Source: Planomicrobium stackebrandtii (GTDB lineage Bacteria; Bacillota; Bacilli; Bacillales_A; Planococcaceae). Taken from it: a stretch of DNA of 64,000 bases. A program made the position numbers and the translations under genes. Of this stretch, positions 1-7,483 are shown one piece after another (position 1 is the first letter of the stretch; each line of letters starts with the position of its first letter). A model generated the notes under the pieces. That model was not told the origin of the DNA, did no database searches, and saw nothing but the letters and a program-made list of their open reading frames with translations. Location: positions 496,001 to 560,000 of the forward strand of contig NZ_JAUSWB010000001.1 in the NCBI RefSeq assembly GCF_030814955.1. Direction: 5' to 3'.

Positions 1-27
1 TTTTTATATGGATAGGAGTGAAATTTG

Positions 28-216
28 ATGAAAAAAGAAGAATACATCCCTTTAAATAAACTGGGCCAAAGACAGAAAGAGCTTCCTGGTGTCTTCCCTG
101 TCTTTAAAAAGATTCGCCGTGTCGATGGCGATTTGATTGGTGAAGTTCAAGCATACAGTGACGAATATGGAAACCGTTTAGAGAAGGATTTAGGTAACAA
201 GCAAAACCTTCACTAA
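28..216 (+). CDS. Small protein of unknown function beside an integrase
   Basis: A 62-residue charged protein that I do not recognise. It has a short Pro/Phe stretch (ELPGVFPVFKKIRR, about residues 18-31) and then an acidic, polar C-terminal half. There is no signal peptide or membrane segment. I chose the ATG at 28 over the TTG at 25 because AGGAG at 13-17 lies about 10 nt upstream of it. It sits 67 nt upstream of the integrase on the same strand, where integrative elements often carry an excisionase or other small accessory gene, but it has no clear helix-turn-helix and does not look like Tn916 Xis. The function is open; only co-location ties it to the element. Confidence 0.55.
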   Translation: MKKEEYIPLNKLGQRQKELPGVFPVFKKIRRVDGDLIGEVQAYSDEYGNRLEKDLGNKQNLH

Positions 217-283
217 ATGTATTTTCGTAGGGATTGAACTATACGGGAATTTGGATAACGATAAGTTAGAGGGAGGGATTGCA

Positions 284-1408
284 ATGGCATCATTTCGTAA
301 ACGAGGGAAAACGTGGCAGTATCGGGTGGTCGTTATGGACCCCTTTTCCGAAAAGAAAAGAGAATATACCGAGAGTGGATTTACGTCAAAAAAAGAAGCT
401 CAGTTGGCCGCAGCAAAAAAAGAAAAAAGTGTGCTTCAAGGGTATGGCAAGGGAGAATTCGCTTTTGCTGCCTATGTACGAGAGTGGTTGGAACAATACG
501 TCAAAGATAAACTACGGCCCAATACCTATAAAACTTATCGGACCGCCTTGGAGAATCATGCGATTCCCTATTTTGGTGGCATAAGCATCCATGAGATCAA
601 ACCGATGATGTATCAAAAGTTCATCGATAGTTTGGGAGAGAAGAATTTATCGACTGAATCGGCAAGACGCGTTCATAATGTTTGCTTCCAAGCTTTGAAG
701 AGGGCCGTGATCAATAACTACATCGAAAAGAATCCGGCCGAGAATGTTCAGATCCGGAAGAAGCAGGTTCAAAAATTAAAATACTTAGAGCCTACCTTTT
801 TAAACGCTCTGTATCCGGAAATTTACAAGCGCGGCCATGTCTATGGCGTTTTCTTTAAGTTCCTTTTTGAAAGTGGTGCGCGCAAAGGAGAAGCAGCTGC
901 ATTGAAATGGCCGAGAGTAGACTGGAAAAACGACATAATCTATATAGAAGAAACACTCGACTTTCAACCTGATGATCCTGCTGAACTATTTGGACCTACA
1001 AAAAAAGAAGGTTCTGTCCGCGCATTAAAAATGCGGAAGAGTTTCATGAAAGAGCTGCAGGAGCACCTGAAGTATCAGAATCAACGAAAACTGCATTTGG
1101 GTGAAGCCTATCGTCATGATTTGAATTTGATCTTTTGTCGGGAAGATGGTTCTCCCCTTCCCAAATCAACATTGTACAATGTCTTTAAATCCTGCTTGGC
1201 TAAAATTGATGCTCCTCCCCTTCCGATTCACTCGACCCGGCATACACATGCAGTCATGTTACTGGAAGCCGGTGCCGACATGAAATATGTCCAGGAACGA
1301 TTGGGACATCAAAATTACCAAATCACTGCAGATGTTTATAGCCATGTATCGAAGAAGATGGAAGAACGATCAATCGAGAAATTTGACGACTATATGAGCA
1401 CTTTTTAA
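284..1408 (+). CDS. int: Tyrosine-type site-specific integrase (phage/ICE family)
   Basis: A 374-residue integrase that would catalyse integration and excision of a mobile element. An N-terminal arm-binding type domain (about residues 1-50, MASFRKRGKTWQYRV) is followed by a SAM-like core-binding domain (about 60-160) and the catalytic domain. The expected residues are visible: Arg200 in SGARKGE, His316 and Arg319 in HSTRH, His342 in RLGHQ and nucleophile Tyr352 in DVYSH, so it looks intact. The ATG at 284 follows a strong GGGAGGG at 271-277; an in-frame TTG at 251 has no ribosome site. It is one of only three plus-strand genes, points at the glnA terminator, and is probably the right-hand end of an element that continues beyond the window. 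The partner attachment site cannot be seen. Confidence 0.93.
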   Translation: MASFRKRGKTWQYRVVVMDPFSEKKREYTESGFTSKKEAQLAAAKKEKSVLQGYGKGEFAFAAYVREWLEQYVKDKLRPNTYKTYRTALENHAIPYFGGISIHEIKPMMYQKFIDSLGEKNLSTESARRVHNVCFQALKRAVINNYIEKNPAENVQIRKKQVQKLKYLEPTFLNALYPEIYKRGHVYGVFFKFLFESGARKGEAAALKWPRVDWKNDIIYIEETLDFQPDDPAELFGPTKKEGSVRALKMRKSFMKELQEHLKYQNQRKLHLGEAYRHDLNLIFCREDGSPLPKSTLYNVFKSCLAKIDAPPLPIHSTRHTHAVMLLEAGADMKYVQERLGHQNYQITADVYSHVSKKMEERSIEKFDDYMSTF

Positions 1409-1446
1409 AAAAAGTTGGGCAAAAATTGGACAAATAAAAAAAGTTG
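1407..1446 (+). repeat. Pair of 11-bp direct repeats after the integrase
   Basis: The string AAAAAAAGTTG occurs at 1407-1417, overlapping the integrase stop codon, and again at 1436-1446, 29 bp apart. Each copy is followed by a loosely similar TTG-rich stretch. Short direct repeats beside an int gene are often arm-type binding sites or part of an attachment site, but the sequence is A-rich and chance is possible. Confidence 0.3.
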
Positions 1447-1476
1447 CCTAATTGACCACTTTTATAAAAACAGAAA

Positions 1477-1509
1477 AAACCGTTGGAGCCTTAGAGCCCC
1501 AACGGTTTT
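1477..1509. terminator. Bidirectional rho-independent terminator between int and glnA
   Basis: An inverted repeat with arms AAAACCGTTGG and CCAACGGTTTT plus an inner GGCTC/GAGCC-like stem. It is flanked by A-runs and T-runs on both strands, so it can end glnA (minus) and the integrase transcript (plus). Confidence 0.85.
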
Positions 1510-1513
1510 CATC

Positions 1514-2848
1514 TTAATACATTTTCAAGTATTGCTCGCGTTCCCAAGGGTGTACACTTGTGCGGAACATGTCCCACTCAATTTCTTTCGCTTCGACGAA
1601 GTTGTTCAAAATATGTTCGCCTAACGCTTTTGTCATTACTTCATCTTTCTGCAATTCCTCAAGAGCTAAATACAAAGTACCTGGCAGGTCTTCAATGCCG
1701 ACTGCTTCGCGCTCTCTTTTGTTCATTGCATAGATGTTGCGGTCAACCGCATTTGGCGGAGTCAATTTTCTTCTGATTCCGTCAAGGCCTGCTCCTAAAA
1801 GAACAGCCATTGCTAAGTACGGGTTAGCTGCTGGGTCAACTGAGCGCACTTCAACGCGTGTAGACAAGCCGCGTGATGCCGGAATACGGATCAACGGGCT
1901 GCGGTTTTGGCCAGACCAAGCGATGTAACAAGGTGCTTCGTAACCTGGAACCAAACGCTTATACGAGTTGACAAGCGGGTTTGTTACAGCGGTAAAGCCT
2001 TTAGCATGTTCGATGATGCCGGCTATGAATTGGTAAGCAGTTTCGCTCAATTTCAATTCGCCATCTTCATCAAGGAATGTATTGCGGTCTCCATCAAACA
2101 ACGATACGTTCATGTGCATTCCTGAACCGTTGACACCGAATAATGGCTTCGGCATGAATGTCGCGTGAAGGCCGTGTTTACGGGCAATCGTTTTAACAAC
2201 CAATTTAAAGGTTTGGATATCGTCACATGCTTTGATCGCATCTGCGTATTTAAAGTCAATTTCGTGTTGCCCTGGTGCTACTTCATGGTGGGAAGCTTCG
2301 ATTTCAAAGCCCATTTCCTCCAACTCAAGTACGATGTCGCGTCGGCAGTTTTCGCCAAGGTCCATCGGTGCCAAGTCAAAATAGCCGCCGTGGTCATTCA
2401 ATTCTAGAGACGGTTCGCCTCTATCATCCAATTTGAACAAGAAGAATTCAGGCTCAGGTCCAAGGTTGAAGTGTGTAAATCCAAGCTCTTCCATTTCCTT
2501 CAATACACGCTTCAAGTTCGTACGTGGATCTCCAGCAAATGGCGTACCATCCGGGCTGTAGATATCACAGATCAAGCGTGCTACTTTCCCTTTGCCGGTA
2601 ATCCATGGGAATACTACCCATGTGTCAAGGTCCGGGAATAAGTACATATCAGATTCTTCGATGCGTACAAACCCATCGATAGAAGATCCATCAAACATCA
2701 TTTTGTTATCGAGTGCTTTGTCCAATTGGGATGTCGGTATTTCAACGTTTTTAATGACCCCAAGAATATCTGTAAATTGTAGACGGATGAAGTTTACGTC
2801 CTCTTCTTTTACTAATCGTTGAATGTCTTCTTTTGAATACTTGCCCAT
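1514..2848 (-). CDS. glnA: Glutamine synthetase, type I (GlnA)
   Basis: A 444-residue cytosolic enzyme that condenses glutamate and ammonia using ATP, the main ammonium assimilation step. The beta-grasp domain comes first ([14 protein letters not shown], about residues 25-38). It is followed by the catalytic domain with the metal and ATP-binding stretches [26 protein letters not shown] and [12 protein letters not shown]. The length matches the 444-residue B. subtilis enzyme, the alpha subtype that is feedback-controlled and not adenylylated. It starts 41 nt after glnR in the usual glnRA operon and ends at the terminator at 1477-1509. In B. subtilis, feedback-inhibited GlnA acts on GlnR and TnrA; the same is likely here because the glnR promoter carries GlnR-type sites. 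Confidence 0.98.
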   Translation of the reverse strand: MGKYSKEDIQRLVKEEDVNFIRLQFTDILGVIKNVEIPTSQLDKALDNKMMFDGSSIDGFVRIEESDMYLFPDLDTWVVFPWITGKGKVARLICDIYSPDGTPFAGDPRTNLKRVLKEMEELGFTHFNLGPEPEFFLFKLDDRGEPSLELNDHGGYFDLAPMDLGENCRRDIVLELEEMGFEIEASHHEVAPGQHEIDFKYADAIKACDDIQTFKLVVKTIARKHGLHATFMPKPLFGVNGSGMHMNVSLFDGDRNTFLDEDGELKLSETAYQFIAGIIEHAKGFTAVTNPLVNSYKRLVPGYEAPCYIAWSGQNRSPLIRIPASRGLSTRVEVRSVDPAANPYLAMAVLLGAGLDGIRRKLTPPNAVDRNIYAMNKREREAVGIEDLPGTLYLALEELQKDEVMTKALGEHILNNFVEAKEIEWDMFRTSVHPWEREQYLKMY

Positions 2849-2889
2849 GTTCTCTTCACTCTCCTATTATAGTTGTATGTAAGCCCATT

Positions 2890-3276
2890 TCAATTAAAAA
2901 AACGGGATAAATCACTTTGTCTGAAGCCGCCCTTTTCAAATGGACGTGCTTGGTGTTTCAACTCTTCATGGAGCAGCCTGCGCAGTTCTGCATCGCTTAG
3001 ATTTTTCGGCTCTGCTTTTTCATTTGCAGGTGTTTCTCTTAAATCGTATATTTTCTTAATTCCAGCCATGTTCAGCCCTTGATCCAGGTAATCCTTGATT
3101 TCGAGCAGGGTATCGACGTCATTCAACGAAAACATACGCTTATTGCCTTCCGTTCGGGCAGGGCTGATCAATTCATGTTCTTCGTAATAACGAATTTGTC
3201 TTGCAGTCAATTCCGTCAGCTGCATTACAATGCTGATGGGAAGAAGCGGCATTGTGCGTCGCACCCGGTTCGTCAT
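2890..3276 (-). CDS. glnR: GlnR, MerR-family repressor of nitrogen metabolism
   Basis: A 128-residue winged helix-turn-helix repressor of glnRA and other nitrogen genes. The MerR-type DNA-binding region is clear ([20 protein letters not shown]), followed by a dimer helix and the C-terminal tail ending DLSRFFN. In B. subtilis this tail is the autoinhibitory part released by feedback-inhibited glutamine synthetase. I chose the ATG at 3276 (MTNRVRR) because GGGTGA lies just upstream and the family starts there; an upstream in-frame ATG at 3294 has no ribosome site. It is first in the glnRA operon, directly behind the operator at 3346-3362. Confidence 0.96.
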   Translation of the reverse strand: MTNRVRRTMPLLPISIVMQLTELTARQIRYYEEHELISPARTEGNKRMFSLNDVDTLLEIKDYLDQGLNMAGIKKIYDLRETPANEKAEPKNLSDAELRRLLHEELKHQARPFEKGGFRQSDLSRFFN

Positions 3277-3311
3277 AAGTTTCACCCATTTCAAATAATT
3301 ACTACTCTTTT

Positions 3312-3362
3312 AGCATATATCATGTCAGGTTATTTGTCAAATCAATGTTATGTTTTCTAACA
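3312..3362 (-). promoter_or_regulatory. glnRA promoter with GlnR operators
   Basis: Read on the minus strand, TTGACA (3335-3340) and TATGCT (3312-3317) are spaced 17 bp apart, a good sigma-A promoter. A perfect match to the GlnR/TnrA consensus TGTNA-N7-TNACA lies at 3346-3362 just upstream of -35. A second, one-mismatch copy (TGACA-N7-TGACA) overlaps -35 and the spacer. Two tandem sites in this arrangement are the known layout of the B. subtilis glnRA control region. Confidence 0.85.
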
Positions 3363-3366
3363 CAAA

Positions 3367-3392
3367 AATATCCCGTATAATTTATACGGGAT
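3367..3392 (-). terminator. Terminator of the ynbB-like gene
   Basis: A near-perfect inverted repeat (TATCCCGTATAA / TTATACGGGATA) right behind the ynbB-like stop codon at 3398. It is followed on the minus strand by ATTTTTG, then the glnR operator. It separates ynbB from glnRA. Confidence 0.75.
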
Positions 3393-3397
3393 AAAGA

Positions 3398-4630
3398 TTA
3401 GATTAATTTTAATTTTTTAAGGGCATCGACTGAATTCAATACAGCAATTTTTACATGTTCGTACGTAAGTCCGCCTTGCACAAATGCTGTATAAGGAGGA
3501 CGGATAGGACCGTCAGCCGTCAGCTCAATGCTTGACCCTTGTACAAACGTTCCAGCTGCCATGATGACATCGTCCTCATAGCCTGGCATATATGCGGGTT
3601 CCGGCTTAAATTGTGCATTTACCGGCGAGCTTGCCTGTATCGTTTGGCAAAATGCTATCATCTGTTCAGCAGTTTGAAACGACACCGACTGAATCAAGTC
3701 TGTCCGCTTGTCGCTCCAATGAGGCGTGGTCTCCATTCCTGCATCTTCCAATAGCGCTGAAGTGAAGATCGCCCCTTTTAATGCTTGCGAAACGATGTGT
3801 GGAGCCATGAAAAAACCTTGGTACATATCGGGCAGCGCATTAAGCGAAGCTCCTGCTTCTCCTCCTATACCCGGGGAAGTCATGCGGTAACCGCATTTTT
3901 CAATTAAATCTTTTCTGCCTGCAATGTACCCACCGATTTTAGCCAGGCCACCACCAGGGTTTTTGATAAGAGAACCCGCAATCAGGTCTGCCCCTACTTC
4001 AACCGGCTCTTGTTCTTCCACAAACTCGCCGTAGCAATTATCCACAAAAATGATGGCGTCCGGTTTTAAGCGGCGAACTTTTTCCACCATTTCTCCAATT
4101 TCTTCTATAGTAAAGGACGGTCGCGTGTCGTATCCTCTCGAGCGCTGAATGGCAACCACTTTTGTCCTGCTGCTGATTGCCCTTTCGGCTGCTGGCCAAT
4201 CAATTTTATTGTCAGCAGCCAGTGCTACGTGCTGATAGCTGATGCCGAAATCCTTTAATGACCCCGTGTCTTTTTCTCCTCCAGAGACAATGGAATCCAA
4301 TGTGTCGTAAGGCTTGCCCGTAAGGTACAGCAATTCGTCCCCTGGGCGCAGTATGCCAAAAAGTGAGATGGTAATGGCATGGGTACCGGAGATAATCTGC
4401 GGCCGGACGAGCGCCGCTTCTGCTTTAAAAACATCGGCATACACACGTTCCAGTGTATCCCGCCCTTCGTCGTCGTAGCCATAGCCTGTCGACGGATTAA
4501 AATGATGGTCGCTGACTCGCTGTTGTTGAAAAGCATCCAATACTTTTTTTTGGTTTACATAGGCAATTTCATCTGCCTGCTGCAGCTGAGCTTGAATCGT
4601 TTCTTCTATTGTTTTAATCAGTGTAAACAT
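3398..4630 (-). CDS. ynbB: PLP-dependent YnbB-like enzyme (methionine gamma-lyase / aluminium resistance family)
   Basis: About 410 residues, a fold-type I PLP enzyme of the family annotated as aluminium resistance protein or methionine gamma-lyase-like. Visible hallmarks are the stretch PSTGYGYDDEGRDTLE, the cofactor-binding region around SGTHAI, and the lysine region GSLIKNPGGGLAKIGGYIAG, where the GSLIKNPGGG lysine is the likely Schiff-base residue. The substrate is not proven in this family. The neighbour relation ynbB-glnR-glnA is the same as in B. subtilis, which supports orthology. I prefer the ATG at 4630 (MFTLIKT), six bases after GGAG; an ATG at 4642 lacks a good ribosome site. Confidence 0.85.
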   Translation of the reverse strand: MFTLIKTIEETIQAQLQQADEIAYVNQKKVLDAFQQQRVSDHHFNPSTGYGYDDEGRDTLERVYADVFKAEAALVRPQIISGTHAITISLFGILRPGDELLYLTGKPYDTLDSIVSGGEKDTGSLKDFGISYQHVALAADNKIDWPAAERAISSRTKVVAIQRSRGYDTRPSFTIEEIGEMVEKVRRLKPDAIIFVDNCYGEFVEEQEPVEVGADLIAGSLIKNPGGGLAKIGGYIAGRKDLIEKCGYRMTSPGIGGEAGASLNALPDMYQGFFMAPHIVSQALKGAIFTSALLEDAGMETTPHWSDKRTDLIQSVSFQTAEQMIAFCQTIQASSPVNAQFKPEPAYMPGYEDDVIMAAGTFVQGSSIELTADGPIRPPYTAFVQGGLTYEHVKIAVLNSVDALKKLKLI

Positions 4631-4677
4631 GTAATTCTCCATTCTTTTAAACTTCTCACCTTATTATGCGGCATGAC

Positions 4678-4705
4678 TTGAAATAGCGTCAAATTCTGAT
4701 ACAAT
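4678..4705 (+). promoter_or_regulatory. Putative promoter of the TRIC-channel gene
   Basis: TTGAAA at 4678-4683 and TACAAT at 4700-4705 with a 16-bp spacer, 33 nt before the start codon at 4739. A strong AAGGAGG ribosome site (4723-4729) follows. Confidence 0.6.
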
Positions 4706-4738
4706 TCATAGAGTTGTACGTTAAGGAGGAATAGGCTT

Positions 4739-5344
4739 ATGGCTTGGGAAGTCTTAAGCGCCATCGGTACCATTGCGTTTGCAGTGTCCGGCGCAATTAT
4801 CGCCATGGAAGAAGAATACGATATTTTTGGCGTTTATCTTCTCGGGGCTGTCACCGCTTTTGGAGGCGGCGCCATCCGAAACTTATTGATCGGAGTACCC
4901 GTTTCGGCATTGTGGGAACAGGAATTCATGTTCCAACTTGCCCTCATCTCCATTACAATCGTATTCTTGTTTCCACATAAATTGCTTGGCCACTGGAATC
5001 GCTGGGGCTATTTTTTTGATGCTATCGGTTTATCAGCTTTTGCTGTGCAAGGCGCCATCTTCGCTGTGGAATTGGAATTACCGTTCTATGCAGTCGTTGT
5101 GGCAGCGGTATTAACAGGATCAGGCGGAGGTATAATCCGTGATCTGCTGGCTGGACGAAAGCCGCTTGTTTTAAAATCCGAAATTTATGCCGTGTGGGCA
5201 GCACTGGCCGGACTGTTCATCAGTTTTGGCTTGGCAGGTTCAGATCTTATGCTTTATTCCTTGTTTGTTTTGATCACAATCTTGCGGATTTTGTCCTACA
5301 CATTCAAATGGAGGTTGCCAGCCCGCAAAATCCAGATATCATAG
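4739..5344 (+). CDS. TRIC-type (UPF0126/YicG-like) membrane cation channel
   Basis: A 201-residue, very hydrophobic membrane protein of the trimeric intracellular cation channel family. It shows the internal duplication typical of the family: two glycine-rich motifs, AFGGGAIRN (about residue 40) and GSGGGIIRD (about 125), each inside a three-helix repeat, with about seven membrane segments overall. Family members conduct potassium or other monovalent ions; the bacterial role is not settled. It is the only plus-strand core gene in the window, transcribed away from ynbB, and it shares a terminator with the converging rhodanese gene. Confidence 0.85.
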   Translation: MAWEVLSAIGTIAFAVSGAIIAMEEEYDIFGVYLLGAVTAFGGGAIRNLLIGVPVSALWEQEFMFQLALISITIVFLFPHKLLGHWNRWGYFFDAIGLSAFAVQGAIFAVELELPFYAVVVAAVLTGSGGGIIRDLLAGRKPLVLKSEIYAVWAALAGLFISFGLAGSDLMLYSLFVLITILRILSYTFKWRLPARKIQIS

Positions 5345-5351
5345 ATTTTTT

Positions 5352-5396
5352 TAAAAAACAGACGCCCTGGAAGAAAATCCAGGCCGTCTGTTTTTT
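5352..5396. terminator. Bidirectional terminator between TRIC channel and rhodanese genes
   Basis: A long hairpin with arms AAAAAACAGACG and CGTCTGTTTTTT and an inner CCTGG/CCAGG stem. The T-runs on both sides suit the two converging genes. Confidence 0.85.
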
Positions 5397-5398
5397 GC

Positions 5399-5698
5399 TT
5401 ATGCGATTGTTTCGCCGTTCCAGGCGGTCATGCCGCCTTCAACGTTAACTGTCTTGAAATCATTGGATTCTAAAATACCTGATGCCATTTCGCTGCGGCG
5501 TCCCGCACGGCAGACCATATGATACTCTTTGCCAGCATCCAGCTCCCCGATGCGTTCTTCCACTTCACCAAGCGGAATATGCTTTGCTCCAGGAATCATT
5601 CCTGCAGCGACTTCGTCCGCTTCGCGAACGTCGATAATGTTCAGCTCTTCTCCAGCTTCTACTCGTTGTTGCAATTCATCTGCTGTAATGGTTTTCAT
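5399..5698 (-). CDS. Single-domain rhodanese-like protein
   Basis: A 99-residue single rhodanese domain, a cytosolic sulfur carrier or thiosulfate sulfurtransferase of the PspE/GlpE/YtwF size class. The active-site loop is MVCRAGRRSE with the catalytic cysteine at about residue 63, and the family signature NIIDVREADEVAAGMIPGAKH lies near the start. A strong AGGAGGC precedes the ATG. It is a single-gene unit with its own promoter (5737-5765) and the shared terminator at 5352-5396. The natural sulfur acceptor cannot be told from sequence. Confidence 0.9.
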   Translation of the reverse strand: MKTITADELQQRVEAGEELNIIDVREADEVAAGMIPGAKHIPLGEVEERIGELDAGKEYHMVCRAGRRSEMASGILESNDFKTVNVEGGMTAWNGETIA

Positions 5699-5736
5699 GT
5701 GTACGCCTCCTGAATATAAATCGTATTCACCTGAAA

Positions 5737-5765
5737 ATGCTATACTCCCAAAAGCTAACTGTCAA
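5737..5765 (-). promoter_or_regulatory. Promoter of the rhodanese gene
   Basis: On the minus strand a perfect -35 TTGACA (5760-5765) and TAGCAT (5737-5742) are 17 bp apart. The -35 box directly abuts the first repeat unit that starts at 5769. Confidence 0.6.
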
Positions 5766-5776
5766 CTAGAAAAGCG

Positions 5777-5860
5777 GAAGCGACTCGAGGGACTGGGCGC
5801 TGGAGCTGGACACCGAAAAGCGGAAGCAGCCGTTTGGATTCGACAGGCATAAGACGCACT
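5777..5860 (+). repeat. 84-bp direct duplication, left copy
   Basis: Identical except for one base (G versus A in the GATTC block) to 6144-6227, 367 bp further on. That distance equals exactly three repeat units. It runs across a unit junction, so it reflects duplication or recombination within the cluster. Confidence 0.9.
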
Positions 5861-6143
5861 GGCGAAGCGGCGTTTTTTTTGCCGCACAGCCAGAGTGGCT
5901 TATGACCCGAGAATCTGGCTGCTGGAGCTGGACACTAGAAAAGCGAAAACGGCTGTTCAGCTCTGACGGGCATAAGGCAGATCAGCAAAGTGGCGCTCTT
6001 TGCCGCAAAGCTGAGTTGACTTATGACCTGAAGAGCTAGCCGTTGGAGTCTGGACACTGAAAAGCGGAAGCGCCCGTGTTTGTCCCGACAAGCGCTGGAA
6101 GCCTTGCCGGTAATGGCGTTCTTCAGCCATTTCCGGAAAGGCT

Positions 6144-6227
6144 GAAGCGACTCGAGGGACTGGGCGCTGGAGCTGGACACCGAAAAGCGGAAGCAGCCGT
6201 TTAGATTCGACAGGCATAAGACGCACT
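6144..6227 (+). repeat. 84-bp direct duplication, right copy
   Basis: Second copy of the stretch at 5777-5860, with one mismatch. The cluster then breaks off inside the unit, close to the hfq terminator. Confidence 0.9.
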
Positions 6228-6247
6228 TCCTCTAAGGCCAGATCCAT

Positions 6248-6280
6248 ACAAAAAAAACCGGACTGCAGCTGCAGCCCGGA
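6248..6280 (-). terminator. hfq terminator
   Basis: On the minus strand CCGGGCTGCAG pairs with CTGCAGTCCGG and is followed by seven T residues, immediately behind the hfq stop codon. Confidence 0.85.
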
Positions 6281-6288
6281 ATCGCTTT

Positions 6289-6513
6289 TTATTCTTCGTG
6301 CTCAATCGCTACAGGTTTTGACGGAGAAAATGTCGAGATGGCATGCTTGTAGATCAATTGCTGCTTGCCTTCGGTTTCGACCAGCACCGTAAAGTTATCG
6401 TAGGATTTAATGGTTCCTTTTAATTGGAAGCCATTGAGTAAAAAGACCGTTACGTAAATATTATTTTTACGAAGCTGATTTAAATAGACATCCTGAATAT
6501 TGATCGGTTTCAT
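6289..6513 (-). CDS. hfq: RNA chaperone Hfq
   Basis: A 74-residue Sm-like protein forming hexamers that bind small RNAs and A-rich sequences. The Sm1 motif covers [21 protein letters not shown] (about residues 23-43) and the Sm2 motif is [13 protein letters not shown]. The length and short C-terminal tail are those of the Gram-positive form. It follows miaA closely, the conserved miaA-hfq pair, and ends at a strong terminator. Its role in small-RNA control is weaker in Bacillales than in enterics. Confidence 0.97.
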   Translation of the reverse strand: MKPINIQDVYLNQLRKNNIYVTVFLLNGFQLKGTIKSYDNFTVLVETEGKQQLIYKHAISTFSPSKPVAIEHEE

Positions 6514-6523
6514 GAAAATCCCC

Positions 6524-7483
6524 CTATTTCTCTACTTGTGTTTGATTTGCCGTCAGTTTATCAATTCGACAGTTCCTGTCAGTTTCCTGCATGAAAGCGG
6601 TTATTTCCTCAAGATTCTTTTCAAGATCCAAGCGCGCATCAATCCAAAAAATCGGCAGCTTGTTCTTAAAATAGGTAAACTGTCTTTTGGCGTATTTCCG
6701 CGAGTTCTGTTTAAGTTTTACAACGGCTTCCTCGAAGCTTCCCTGCCCGTCGAGATATGCATAAATCTCTTTATAGCCTATGGCCTGGATTGATTGAACT
6801 TCCCGGATGCCTCTTTGCCGCAAGGCTTGGACTTCTTCGACCAATCCCCGTTCAACCATGGTGTCCACACGCTGGTTGATGCGTTCATACAGCACGTCTC
6901 TTGGAATATCCAATCCGATAATGGCTTCATTGTACATCGGCGACAACGCTAACTCACGGTCACCTTTTTCTTGATCGCTGCTCATTAAAATCTCCACTGC
7001 ACGGACGACACGCCGCGTGTTGTTCGGATGGATATCCGACTGGGGGTCCAGCTTCATCAATTTTTGGTGCATCCGTGCAGGACCAAATTCTTCCAACTCT
7101 TGGTGCAAGCTGTCACGCAAGCTTTGGTCAACAGGTTCCACTGAGAAGCGGTAATCAAACAGCACTGCCTGGACATATAGCCCTGATCCGCCAACGATGA
7201 TCGGCATTTTGCCGCGCGCACGGATATCAGCGATTTTTTCCCGCACCAGTGTCTGGTATTCAGCTACCGAAAAGCTTTCATCCGGCTCTTTTATATCCAA
7301 TAGATGATGTGGAATGCCCGCCATTTCTTCCGGCAGAATCTTGGCTGTCCCAATTGTCATGTCCCGGTATATTTGCATGGAATCGCCATTGATGATTTCG
7401 CCATTCAGCCGCTTCGCCAGTTCAATGCTCAGCGCCGTTTTGCCGGAGGCAGTCGGGCCGACAATGGCTACTACGTCAATCAT
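6524..7483 (-). CDS. miaA: tRNA dimethylallyltransferase MiaA
   Basis: About 319 residues. It transfers the dimethylallyl group to N6 of A37 in tRNAs reading UNN codons. A P-loop GPTASGKT sits near residue 9. It is followed by the family stretches [11 protein letters not shown] (catalytic Asp), GTAK, PHHLLD and GGSGLYVQA, and the tail [13 protein letters not shown] chose the ATG at 7483, which lies 5 nt inside the end of the upstream hydrolase gene and suggests translational coupling; upstream in-frame GTG and TTG codons are less likely. The MiaB partner that would add the methylthio group is not beside ricA as it is in Bacillus. Confidence 0.96.
   Translation of the reverse strand: MIDVVAIVGPTASGKTALSIELAKRLNGEIINGDSMQIYRDMTIGTAKILPEEMAGIPHHLLDIKEPDESFSVAEYQTLVREKIADIRARGKMPIIVGGSGLYVQAVLFDYRFSVEPVDQSLRDSLHQELEEFGPARMHQKLMKLDPQSDIHPNNTRRVVRAVEILMSSDQEKGDRELALSPMYNEAIIGLDIPRDVLYERINQRVDTMVERGLVEEVQALRQRGIREVQSIQAIGYKEIYAYLDGQGSFEEAVVKLKQNSRKYAKRQFTYFKNKLPIFWIDARLDLEKNLEEITAFMQETDRNCRIDKLTANQTQVEK

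Larger units (their letters stand above)
5769..6240. repeat. Structured intergenic repeat cluster 1 (five units)
   Basis: Five head-to-tail units, each starting with GAAAAGCG and most ending with GGAGCTGGACA: 5769-5814 (short, right end only), 5815-5937, 5938-6058, 6059-6181 and 6182-about 6240 (cut off). The full units of 121-123 bp fold on themselves. In the second unit the paired blocks are AGCAGCC/GGCTGCT, GATTC/GAATC, CATAAG/CTTATG, CTGGC/GCCAG and GCGGC/GCCGC around a T-rich loop. The third unit keeps the same pairing with other bases. Short open frames here merely translate the repeat. The cluster fills the whole gap between the rhodanese promoter and the hfq terminator. Confidence 0.9.

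Noticed and set aside
1415..1624. 69-residue plus-strand frame after the integrase
   Set aside because: It runs through the glnA terminator into antisense glnA and has no ribosome site.
5769..6240. Regularly spaced repeats as a CRISPR array
   Set aside because: Units are about 122 bp, similar along their whole length and self-complementary, with no short constant repeat separating unique spacers and no cas genes nearby.
5935..6247. Open frames of 81 and 96 residues inside repeat cluster 1
   Set aside because: They are translations of the palindromic repeat, have no ribosome sites and recur wherever the repeat occurs.
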